From NCBI GenBank assembly GCA_009838595.1, contig VXRI01000359.1:1-9536 (forward strand): a DNA stretch of 9,536 nt. Direction: 5' to 3'. The stretch comes from Chloroflexota bacterium. Lineage in GTDB: Bacteria; Chloroflexota; Dehalococcoidia; Lucifugimonadales; JADFKI01. This document shows, piece by piece, positions 1 to 6,399 of this stretch. The position numbers and the translations under genes are program-made. The notes under the pieces were generated by a model that saw nothing but the letters and a program-made list of their open reading frames with translations, was not told where the DNA came from and ran no database searches. Position 1 is the stretch's first letter. The number at the start of each line of letters is the position of its first letter.

Positions 1-1665
1 CATGGCGGCGCCGTCCACGCGGTGGACAATCGCTGCCCGCATATGGGCTTTCCGCTCGACAGGGGCACAGTGAAGGACGGCATCCTGACCTGCCACTGGC
101 ATCACGCGCGATTCGACCTGTCAAGCGGCGGCACTTTCGACCCGTTCGCGGACGATGTGCGCTCATTCCCGGTGATGGTGGACGATGACGGCGAGGTGTG
201 GGTTGACCCGTCGCCGCCGGAGGCTGACCAGACGGAACGCTGGTCGAAGCGCCTGCAGGATGCGCTTGAGGACAACATCCGCCTTGTTGTCGCCAAATCA
301 GTGCTGGGGCTGGACGCTGTGGATGCGGATTACCGCATTCCGTTGGGCATCGGCTCAGATTTCGGCACCACATACTCGGCGGCGGGTTGGGGGCAAGCGA
401 TGACGATTCTGACTTGCAGCGCGAATATGCTGCCATACCTCGAAGCGGAAGACCGACCGCTTGCGATGTTCCAGGGATTGTTGCATGTGGCGCGGGCGAA
501 CGCGGGCATGCCGCCGCGCTTTATGCTCGACCCGCTGCCGACCGGCGAGACGCGGCACGAAGTGTTCAAGCACTGGTTCCGCAGCTTCATAGATGTGCGC
601 GACTCGGATGGGGCGGAGCGATGCCTGCGAACGGCGATTGAGCTTGGCACCGCAGAGCAGACGATAGCGGACATGATATTCGCCGCCATCACGGACCATA
701 TCTATGTGGACGGTGGACATACGCTGGACTTCGCCAACAAGGCGTTCGAGTTGCTTGACCATCTCGGATGGGAGCATGCAGGACAGGTGCTCACTGGACT
801 CGTGCGCGGCATGGCGGGCGCGCGGCGGAGCGAGGAACTCAGCTCGTGGCGCAATCCTATCGACATATCGACCATGACTTGGCAGGCGCGCGAGGCGCTC
901 GGCGCGGCGTACGAAGATGGTTTGGTCAGACGCGGTGAGTGGGACGACGAAGGCGCGCTTGTCGATATGATGCTGCAAGATGATCCCGCAGCAACGCTCG
1001 ACGCCATCGTGGATGCCGTGCGAAACGGCGCGAGCGAGGCGCAGATTGGCTCGGCGGTGGCGTTCGCGGCGTTCATGCGGATGGCGCGATTCCATACATC
1101 CAACGAGTTCAACGACTGGGACACGCTGCACAACACGCTGACGGCGGCGAACGCGCTGCATCAGGCGCTCAAGCGCGCGCCGTCCCTTGAATTGCTGCGC
1201 GGCGCGCTGGACACGGCGATGAGCGTGTACTTGGATCGCTTCCTGAACATGCCCGCGCAGCGAGTGCCAGACCCGCTCACGAACGGCACGGCAAATGACG
1301 CAACAAATCCCCCGATAGATGGCGATGCCCTGCGTTCCGAACTGCTGTCCGGCATGGATGTGCAGCAGCGCGTAGAGCCATCCGCGCAGATAGTGTCCGA
1401 CTACATCAGCGGCGGCGCGGAGCCGGCGGGCATAATCGCATCGCTGGGACACGCCATGCTGCGCGAAGAGTCGGGCTTTCACATGTTCCAGATAGTCGAT
1501 GCGGCGATAAAGCAGCACGGAGAGCGTCGCGGCACAGACGAAGCGCGCATCGTGCTGATAGCCCTATCGCGCTACCTCGCGGCGCATGCGCCTACATCGC
1601 GCGCCGTGCGCCAGACCTACAACATCGCCCTGCGCCTGCACCGTGGCGAGGCGCTATACGGCTGA
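1..1665 (+). CDS. Rieske [2Fe-2S] protein with large helical C-terminal domain (5' partial)
   Basis: The frame is open from the first base of the window with no start in its first seven codons, so the gene begins upstream; a GTG at 22 lies inside the Rieske domain and is not the real start. 554 codons are visible. The Rieske motif is complete: Cys12-Pro-His14 and Cys31-x2-His34, counted from window codon 1, which ligate a 2Fe-2S cluster. The extra disulfide cysteines of bc1-type Rieske proteins are absent, which fits a ferredoxin or oxygenase-type soluble domain. From about residue 75 to the end lies a long, mainly helical region of roughly 480 residues rich in conserved-looking His and Trp (DHIYVDGGHTLDF near 232-244, RFHTSNEFNDWDTLH near 363-377, GFHMFQ near 492-497). 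I do not recognise this domain with confidence; its histidines could bind a metal or substrate, making the protein a self-contained oxidoreductase, but that is inference. No terminator is evident right after the stop. Confidence 0.85.
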   Translation, partial: HGGAVHAVDNRCPHMGFPLDRGTVKDGILTCHWHHARFDLSSGGTFDPFADDVRSFPVMVDDDGEVWVDPSPPEADQTERWSKRLQDALEDNIRLVVAKSVLGLDAVDADYRIPLGIGSDFGTTYSAAGWGQAMTILTCSANMLPYLEAEDRPLAMFQGLLHVARANAGMPPRFMLDPLPTGETRHEVFKHWFRSFIDVRDSDGAERCLRTAIELGTAEQTIADMIFAAITDHIYVDGGHTLDFANKAFELLDHLGWEHAGQVLTGLVRGMAGARRSEELSSWRNPIDISTMTWQAREALGAAYEDGLVRRGEWDDEGALVDMMLQDDPAATLDAIVDAVRNGASEAQIGSAVAFAAFMRMARFHTSNEFNDWDTLHNTLTAANALHQALKRAPSLELLRGALDTAMSVYLDRFLNMPAQRVPDPLTNGTANDATNPPIDGDALRSELLSGMDVQQRVEPSAQIVSDYISGGAEPAGIIASLGHAMLREESGFHMFQIVDAAIKQHGERRGTDEARIVLIALSRYLAAHAPTSRAVRQTYNIALRLHRGEALYG

Positions 1666-1782
1666 CATACTTTGGGATAGCGTTTTTGAAGTATCAAAGA
1701 TGAGGCGCCGCCGTTATGGCGCGAGTGGGCGCCCGGAGAGCATGCCAACTCTTATGGCCTGACGATAGCGGGCATCATCAAG

Positions 1783-2097
1783 ATGGATGATTTAACATAT
1801 CTCGCGATCATCACGAGTGTTCTAATCGTAGATTTCGGAAGATATCTGATGGGCATGTTGCTAAAGGCGCCACGGGACAGGTCGTGCGAATAAGGCCTGG
1901 CACAAGGTATTGTCCACGGCAAGAATGAAGGCAAAGCAGAGGGTCTAGCCGAAGGCAAGTTCGCGGGCGCAGAAGAAGAAAGAAAGCGCTGGATGGACTA
2001 TGACCGCTGTGTGCAGGAGTGGGAGCGCAAACAGAAGGAATCGCTGGACAAGGGCGAACCTTTCGATGAGCCGCGCTCCAAGCTGCCAATTTCCTAA
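1783..2097 (+). pseudogene. Small membrane-anchored E-x-G repeat protein interrupted by one in-frame TAA
   Basis: From ATG 1783 the frame reads MDDLTYLAIITSVLIV and on through a hydrophobic segment (residues 4-28), reaches TAA at 1891-1893 as codon 37, and continues open in the same frame to TAA 2095-2097 (104 codons besides the final stop). The continuation is clearly protein-like: a run with Gly every fourth residue (1894 to about 1968; GLAQG, HG, NEG, AEG, AEG), then a charged Trp-containing segment (EEERKRWMDYDRC) and a tail GEPFDEPRSKLPIS. This resembles small hypothetical proteins of Chloroflexota with one N-terminal TM helix and a period-4 E/Q-G stalk, recalled from memory and not searched. 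The stop sits exactly in the Q/E slot before a Gly, so one CAA-to-TAA change explains it. There is no good Shine-Dalgarno before the ATG. It could also be expressed by readthrough or reflect a sequencing error. Function unknown. Confidence 0.65.
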
Positions 2098-2120
2098 CCC
2101 AAGCGCATAGTCGCTACACA

Positions 2121-2162
2121 CAAAGCCCCTGTCTGCATTGCCTGCGGGGGCTTTGCTTTTTT
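2121..2162 (+). terminator. Rho-independent terminator
   Basis: A 9-bp perfect stem, CAAAGCCCC (2121-2129) with GGGGCTTTG (2147-2155), is followed by CTTTTTT (2156-2162). It ends transcription through the interrupted gene 1783-2097 and probably the Rieske gene, and isolates the ThDP enzyme gene as a separate unit. Confidence 0.85.
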
Positions 2163-2183
2163 GCATGTCCTTGCCCGCTCAAT

Positions 2184-2211
2184 TTGGCGCACTTCCCCGC
2201 AATGTGATAAC
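2184..2211 (+). promoter_or_regulatory. Possible sigma70-type promoter for the ThDP enzyme gene
   Basis: TTGGCG (2184-2189) and GATAAC (2206-2211) each match four of six bases of the -35 and -10 consensus. The spacer is 16 bp, with a TG one base before the -10 hexamer. The site lies just after a terminator and about 100 bp before the ATG at 2311, the right place for the promoter. The match is moderate and the call is tentative. Confidence 0.3.
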
Positions 2212-2298
2212 CTTGCGCCATATCGTTCCGGCGCTATGGCAATGCCGCGCTCTCTTGCGGCTCATTGCGCCCATGCCACCCAGCCTATCGCAGTTCAC

Positions 2299-2303
2299 AG
2301 GAG
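2299..2303 (+). promoter_or_regulatory. Shine-Dalgarno AGGAG fixing the start of the ThDP enzyme
   Basis: AGGAG lies 7 bases before ATG 2311. The frame is open further upstream to 2161, but that extension overlaps the T-tract of the preceding terminator and encodes residues unlike the family N-terminus, whereas MAKVTGSYLIAKTLKEEGV is a typical ThDP-enzyme beginning. Confidence 0.8.
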
Positions 2304-2310
2304 TATCGTT

Positions 2311-3951
2311 ATGGCAAAGGTTACCGGCAGCTATCTCATAGCAAAGACGCTCAAAGAAGAGGGCGTGGAGAAACTCTTCTACCTTATGGGAGGACCTGAC
2401 TTCGACATCGTGATGGGCTGTCAGGACTTTGGCATCGAAACCATCGACTTCCGACACGAGCAGGCGGCGGCGTTCGCAGCGCATGCATACGCTCGCGTTA
2501 CCGGCAAGCCCGGCGTTTGCACGGCGGCGTCCGGTCCCGGCACGCTCAACCTGCTCACCGGCGTGTATGCCGCATCCATCGACTGCTCGCCTATGGTCAT
2601 CCTCGGCGGCGCGAGCGCAGTTCACGAAATCGGCAGGGACACCTTCCAAGAGGTGGACCAAGAGCGCATCATGGAGCCTATCGTCAAGTACTGGCATCGC
2701 CCGACAATGGCGGCGCGCTATCCGGAAATCGTCAGCACCGCATACCGCCAGTCCATGTCCGGCAGGCCCGGTCCCGTCTATATCGACTGCGGCGCGGATG
2801 TGCTGTACGAAGAGATCGAAGAGGACGCGGCGGTCAAGCCCACGCGCGCGGCTCGCAAGTCCGTGCCGTCCGGCGATCCGGCTGCCATCTCCGAAGCGGT
2901 GCAGATGCTGGCGGATGCCGAGCGCCCGGTCATATTCTCCGGCGGCGGCGTGTTCTTCTCAGGCGCGTCTCCCGAGATGGAACGGCTGGTTGACCTGACA
3001 AGCACGCCATTCTACACCGCGCCGATGTCGCGGGGCGTTGTGCCGGAAGACCATGCCGTATCGTTCCAGGGCGCGCGCAGCACCGCGCTGCGAGAAGCCG
3101 ACCTCGTGATGGTAATCGGCACGAGGATGAACTGGATGATCAACTATGGGCAGCGCTTCGGTAACGCCAAAGTCGTGCAGATTGACATCGATGCGAGCGA
3201 AATCGCGCACAACCGCGATGTTGACCTCGGAATCGTTGGCGATGCGAAGTCCATTCTCGGACAGATGAATGCGGAAATTGAAGCCAGGCCCGAAGACTTC
3301 GGCGGCAGGCTGGAATCGCCTTGGATTTCCCGCCTGCAAGAGGACAACGACCGGCGCGCGGGTCAGCAAGCCGCCCTACTGAACTCCGACCAGACACCAA
3401 TTCACCCGCTGCGCCTGTGCAAGGAAATCCGCGACTTCCTAGATCGCGACGCTATCCTTTGCGTTGACGGCAACGAGATTTTGCACTTCGGTCGGCAGTC
3501 TTTGCCGACATACGTGCCGGGTCATCGCCTGAACTCCGGCGTAACGGGCACGATGGGCGTAGGGCTGCCTTATGGCATCGGCGCGCAGATTGCCAAGCCG
3601 GACAAGCAGGTGCTCGTGCTGCACGGCGACGGCTCGATGGGCATGAACGCGATGGAAATCGACACTTGCGTGCGCTTCAACCTGCCGGTGGTAACTGTCA
3701 TCAGCAACAACGCCGGCTGGACGGCGCGTACGCCCGACCGCCGCAAGCCCGGCCGCGAGCTTGGATTCACGAACTACGACGGCATGGCGCGCGAACTCGG
3801 CGCATACGGCGAAGAGGTAACCGACCCGGATGAGATTCGCCCTGCACTCGAACGAGCCTTCGCCAGCGGCAAGCCCGCCGTAGTCAATGTGATAGTCGAA
3901 CCGACAGCAGCCGGCGTCTCCCGAGCATGGGGCGGCTCCCGCATGGAATAA
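2311..3951 (+). CDS. Thiamine-diphosphate-dependent enzyme, 2-hydroxyacyl-CoA lyase / oxalyl-CoA decarboxylase type
   Basis: 546 residues, the usual length for the acetolactate-synthase superfamily, with all three domains. In the N-terminal Pyr domain the catalytic Glu is Glu50 (FRHEQAAAFAAHAYAR), followed by SGPGTLN (74-80) and the FQE motif (112-114). The middle domain (about 190-330) contains ADLVMVIGTRMNWMINYG (263-280) and VVQIDIDASEI (288-298); the [GA]-[TA]-R-[LM]-N-W signature is characteristic of hydroxyacyl-CoA lyases and oxalyl-CoA decarboxylases rather than acetolactate synthases. The C-terminal PP domain has the ThDP/Mg motif from GDG (439-441) to NN (466-467). Such enzymes cleave or decarboxylate 2-hydroxyacyl- or oxalyl-CoA in the cytosol, giving an aldehyde or formyl-CoA; the exact substrate cannot be read from sequence. 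No CoA-transferase (frc-type) neighbour is present, which weakens a specific oxalate role. The gene is monocistronic, between two terminators. Another ALS-superfamily activity is possible. Confidence 0.88.
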   Translation: MAKVTGSYLIAKTLKEEGVEKLFYLMGGPDFDIVMGCQDFGIETIDFRHEQAAAFAAHAYARVTGKPGVCTAASGPGTLNLLTGVYAASIDCSPMVILGGASAVHEIGRDTFQEVDQERIMEPIVKYWHRPTMAARYPEIVSTAYRQSMSGRPGPVYIDCGADVLYEEIEEDAAVKPTRAARKSVPSGDPAAISEAVQMLADAERPVIFSGGGVFFSGASPEMERLVDLTSTPFYTAPMSRGVVPEDHAVSFQGARSTALREADLVMVIGTRMNWMINYGQRFGNAKVVQIDIDASEIAHNRDVDLGIVGDAKSILGQMNAEIEARPEDFGGRLESPWISRLQEDNDRRAGQQAALLNSDQTPIHPLRLCKEIRDFLDRDAILCVDGNEILHFGRQSLPTYVPGHRLNSGVTGTMGVGLPYGIGAQIAKPDKQVLVLHGDGSMGMNAMEIDTCVRFNLPVVTVISNNAGWTARTPDRRKPGRELGFTNYDGMARELGAYGEEVTDPDEIRPALERAFASGKPAVVNVIVEPTAAGVSRAWGGSRME

Positions 3952-3984
3952 TCGTATAACCCCATCCGCACACGCTTATTAGAC

Positions 3985-4029
3985 AGCGGTCGGTATGACG
4001 AGAGTGGATGTCATACCGACCGCTTTTTC
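3985..4029 (+). terminator. Strong rho-independent terminator
   Basis: A perfect 15-bp stem, 3985-3999 (AGCGGTCGGTATGAC) with 4010-4024 (GTCATACCGACCGCT), closes a 10-base loop and leads into TTTTT. It lies 34 bp after the stop of the ThDP enzyme gene and ends that transcription unit. Confidence 0.93.
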
Positions 4030-4253
4030 TGTTCAGCATTTAACAAGATGTACAAGGTGGGCAGAATAGATGTCCATTCCCCATCAAGAATAATGAAGAT
4101 ATTGAAAATGCCGCCGCTATGCCAAACGCCCTGACGAAGCCGGAATCACATGGAATCTTGTGTCCACATATTTCAGATTCCTTACGGCGTTTCGGAATGA
4201 CAATATGCTGCCAGTCCTGTCCACCATGTTAAATTCATAGCTAGGGCATGCGC
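4030..4253. other. Intergenic stretch with repeat-like GGAATC / GATTCC motifs
   Basis: No gene seen. The segment 4141-4200 carries CGGAATC, GGAATCT (4152-4158), its inverse AGATTCC (4175-4181) and CGGAATGA (4193-4200), so GGAAT-type words recur on both strands within 60 bp. This resembles degenerate dispersed intergenic palindromes, but only one copy is in the window, so a repeat family cannot be shown. There is no clear terminator for the leftward permease gene ending at 4254. Confidence 0.3.
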
Positions 4254-6014
4254 TCACCGCGCCCTTACACCTTCCACTTGCACGGTGATTACATCAATGT
4301 CGTGGAACTTTTGGTGGCGGATGGATTTGGCGTAGTAGCGCAACAGGCGGTACGATACCTCAATCTCGTCCGAGACTTCGGGCTCGTCGTTCAGGTACGC
4401 AAGCCTATCTTCCAGATTGTCCACATCGTAAGCCGCCGACATGAACTCCAACTCCGCCATATCTTCGTCCATTTGCGCACTGATAATGAGGCGGCGTTGC
4501 TTGCCCGATGTGTCCATTTCTTCCTCAAATGACATAATCGAGACCGTCTCTTCGCCTATCGCGCGCAACCGTTGCGTGGATGGTTCGTCCCAATGCTTAT
4601 TGGCTGCGAAATCTTGCATAAATTGGTCGATTTGGGGCATTGAGGATTGGTCGAGGTCAACTTCCAGCCGCTTGCGTCTCGCCGATGTCAGTTCTACGAA
4701 CGCAATCAGCAACGCGGCGGTTACTCCGCCGGAGGTAACGCTGTTGCTCAGCAGCGCGTCCCAGGTGCCGCTGAGCAGGTCAGTGAAGATTGACTGATTC
4801 TGAAAGCCCATTCCGACCCAGAACGATACCGCCACCACTATCGCCTTGCGGTGGTCTATGCCGTCCTGCGAGACGGTCTGCACGCCTTCTATGAACACCA
4901 AGCCCATTATTATCATTATGTAGGCGGCTGCCACCGGCGAGGGAATGGCTATCAGCAGCGCCGTAGTCTTCGGCAGCAGCGCCATAGCGATGATTATGGC
5001 GCCGGCCCACACCCCCGCGCTGCGCGCTGCGACCCTTGTAATGGTGACCATCGCCACGCTGGGAGAAGCGGTCATAGTGGGAATCGTTCCCAGCAATCCC
5101 GAAGCCAAGTTGGCCAGAGCGTTTGTGTGGAGTCCGCCTTGTATGAGCCTGAAATCGGTGGCGCGTGGCTGATTCCGAGAAACGCGCTGTATAGCGCTTG
5201 TATCGGAAACCGCCTTGAATGATGTGATTACCATTATGAGAAGAAACGCCGGTAGAAGCGCCCAGAACTTTATCCCGGGAGTAAAGTCGAACCCGGGCCA
5301 GACACTCAATAGGTTAGGGGAGATTCCAACCCAGCGCACTCTCTGCACAAGGTCGATATCATACAAGCCGAATGGAAGACTGACGAGGCTGCCAACTACA
5401 ATGCCTATCAGCGGGGACCATATCTGCAATGATCGAGGCGAGCGTAGAAGCATGAAGGCTATCACGAATAGAGTAACGGCTGACGCTATCGGAGCGGCCA
5501 GTGGCGAAACTGATTTACCTTCAGGCACTTCGGTCAATATACCGAATACCGCCAGTATCACTGTCGCCGCTATCAGCATCAGGACAGTGCCGGATACTAC
5601 GGGCGTAATTATACGGCGAAATAGCGAGAGGCGCGCCGCCACGAAGAACTTCAGCAACGACGAGAGGACTATTAGCGTTGCCATCATCACAGGACCGCCC
5701 TGCATCAGAGCGGTTATGCAGATGGCGATTGCGGGTTCGGCGGTTCCTATTACCAGAATGTGGCCGGTGCCGAAGCGCCCCAATTTGAGTGAATTGAAAA
5801 TCGTAGCGACGCCGCAGACGATTAATGACGCGAATACAGTCCACCTAAGGTATTCCGGCGGCAGCCCGGCGGTGCGTACTACGATTACTACCGGGATCAC
5901 AACCAACGCTATCACAACTACTACCAGTTGAAATCCCGTAATAGCGGCAGTTAGAGGTGGACAAGACTCTTCAGGCTCGTAAAGTATGGTGTCATTCGTG
6001 TTTCCTGATGCCAA
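4254..6014 (-). CDS. NCS2-fold (xanthine/uracil permease family) membrane transporter with C-terminal soluble domain
   Basis: 586 residues. Residues 20-445 form an integral membrane domain of many hydrophobic helices with family landmarks: a first helix ending VVIPVVIV, RFGTGHILVIGTAEP (80-94), FRRIITPVVSGTVLMLIA (132-149), the TM8 region TSFKAVSDTSAIQRVS (264-279), GGLHTNALANLASGLLGTIP (293-312) and TM10 SPSVAMVTITRVAAR (317-331). Family members are proton- or sodium-coupled nucleobase importers of the inner membrane. Compared with E. coli XanQ from memory, the TM8 Glu appears to be Lys267, the TM9 Asp is Asn298 and the NAT-motif Gln-Asn is Pro318-Ser319, so the substrate or mechanism may differ. 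Residues 446-586 are a charged cytosolic extension (EETVSIM near 488-494, YRLLRYYAKSIRHQKFHDID near 555-574) that looks like a degenerate histidine-kinase/anti-sigma-type ATPase fold, an inference. The start is TTG with a strong Shine-Dalgarno. It is transcribed divergently from the VWA gene. Confidence 0.85.
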   Translation of the reverse strand: MASGNTNDTILYEPEESCPPLTAAITGFQLVVVVIALVVIPVVIVVRTAGLPPEYLRWTVFASLIVCGVATIFNSLKLGRFGTGHILVIGTAEPAIAICITALMQGGPVMMATLIVLSSLLKFFVAARLSLFRRIITPVVSGTVLMLIAATVILAVFGILTEVPEGKSVSPLAAPIASAVTLFVIAFMLLRSPRSLQIWSPLIGIVVGSLVSLPFGLYDIDLVQRVRWVGISPNLLSVWPGFDFTPGIKFWALLPAFLLIMVITSFKAVSDTSAIQRVSRNQPRATDFRLIQGGLHTNALANLASGLLGTIPTMTASPSVAMVTITRVAARSAGVWAGAIIIAMALLPKTTALLIAIPSPVAAAYIMIIMGLVFIEGVQTVSQDGIDHRKAIVVAVSFWVGMGFQNQSIFTDLLSGTWDALLSNSVTSGGVTAALLIAFVELTSARRKRLEVDLDQSSMPQIDQFMQDFAANKHWDEPSTQRLRAIGEETVSIMSFEEEMDTSGKQRRLIISAQMDEDMAELEFMSAAYDVDNLEDRLAYLNDEPEVSDEIEVSYRLLRYYAKSIRHQKFHDIDVITVQVEGVRAR

Positions 6015-6019
6015 GGATA

Positions 6020-6024
6020 CTCCT
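6020..6024 (-). promoter_or_regulatory. Shine-Dalgarno supporting a TTG start for the permease
   Basis: On the minus strand AGGAG (plus CTCCT, 6020-6024) lies 5 bases before TTG at 6014-6012. The ATG at 6027-6025 is out of frame, and no in-frame ATG precedes the first membrane helix, so TTG is the best start. Confidence 0.7.
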
Positions 6025-6144
6025 CATGTCGGCGACAAGTCGGCTCCGTATCAACAGTTACTCAAATATACTGCTAATATCCAATTCAGATGTACATTTA
6101 TCTGACCATGTGTACGATGGCACTCAATCGGCAGTATTATGTGT

Positions 6145-6190
6145 TCAGACAATCCAAGGGATATGCTTGCAATCAGGACTGATTGTCTGA
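6145..6190. repeat. Nested inverted repeat in the divergent intergenic region
   Basis: TCAGACAATC (6145-6154) is exactly inverted as GATTGTCTGA (6181-6190), with 26 bases between. Overlapping the right arm is a tight palindrome, CAATCAG-GA-CTGATTG (6170-6185). The two stems share bases 6181-6185 and so are mutually exclusive. There is no T-tract after it on either strand, so it is not a standard terminator. It may be an operator for the divergent permease and VWA genes or a degenerate mobile repeat. Confidence 0.5.
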
Positions 6191-6201
6191 GTCTCAAAGC
6201 G

Positions 6202-6230
6202 TGCGCTGCGAAGACCATAATTTCAGCGCA
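6202..6230. repeat. Second intergenic hairpin
   Basis: TGCGCTG (6202-6208) pairs with CAGCGCA (6224-6230) around a 15-base loop. It sits 11 bp from the nested repeat at 6145-6190, so the gap holds two adjacent stem-loops. Function unknown. Confidence 0.4.
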
Positions 6231-6374
6231 GAGGCTATTGTAATTTCATATTTAACAATTGTCCAACACAAATTCCAACGATAATTACCTGATGAGATAG
6301 TTGTAACGGGGGAAGATTGGATTAGCGGGATGTCTCGGCAGTCTCCAATGATGTTATCTTGTGTACGCACATTC

Positions 6375-6380
6375 TATAAT
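6375..6380 (+). promoter_or_regulatory. Consensus -10 box TATAAT just upstream of the VWA gene
   Basis: A perfect TATAAT ends 10 bases before GTG 6391 and 19 bases before ATG 6400. No good -35 is found at 16-18 bp spacing (TGTTAT at 6352-6357 is the nearest). Neither start codon has a Shine-Dalgarno. A transcript starting about 7 bases after the box would be leaderless or nearly so. Confidence 0.45.
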
Positions 6381-6399
6381 CTGACTGATTGTGAATCAA

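Noticed and set aside
355..1518. Long minus-strand open frame (387 codons) opposite the Rieske gene
   Set aside because: Its translation is rich in Arg and His with no domain, as expected for the antisense of a GC-rich gene; the plus frame has a clear Rieske motif.
1752..2166. Three short minus-strand frames (1752-1958, 1811-2089, 1945-2166)
   Set aside because: They are antisense to the interrupted repeat protein, and one starts inside the terminator; the plus frame has a recognisable TM segment and repeat pattern.
2161..2310. N-terminal extension of the ThDP enzyme to 2161
   Set aside because: It would begin within the T-tract of the terminator and adds 50 residues unlike the family, while ATG 2311 has a good Shine-Dalgarno.
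5215..5931. Plus-strand open frame (238 codons) opposite the permease
   Set aside because: Low-complexity Thr/Ile/Asn/Arg translation mirrors the hydrophobic codons of the permease on the other strand.
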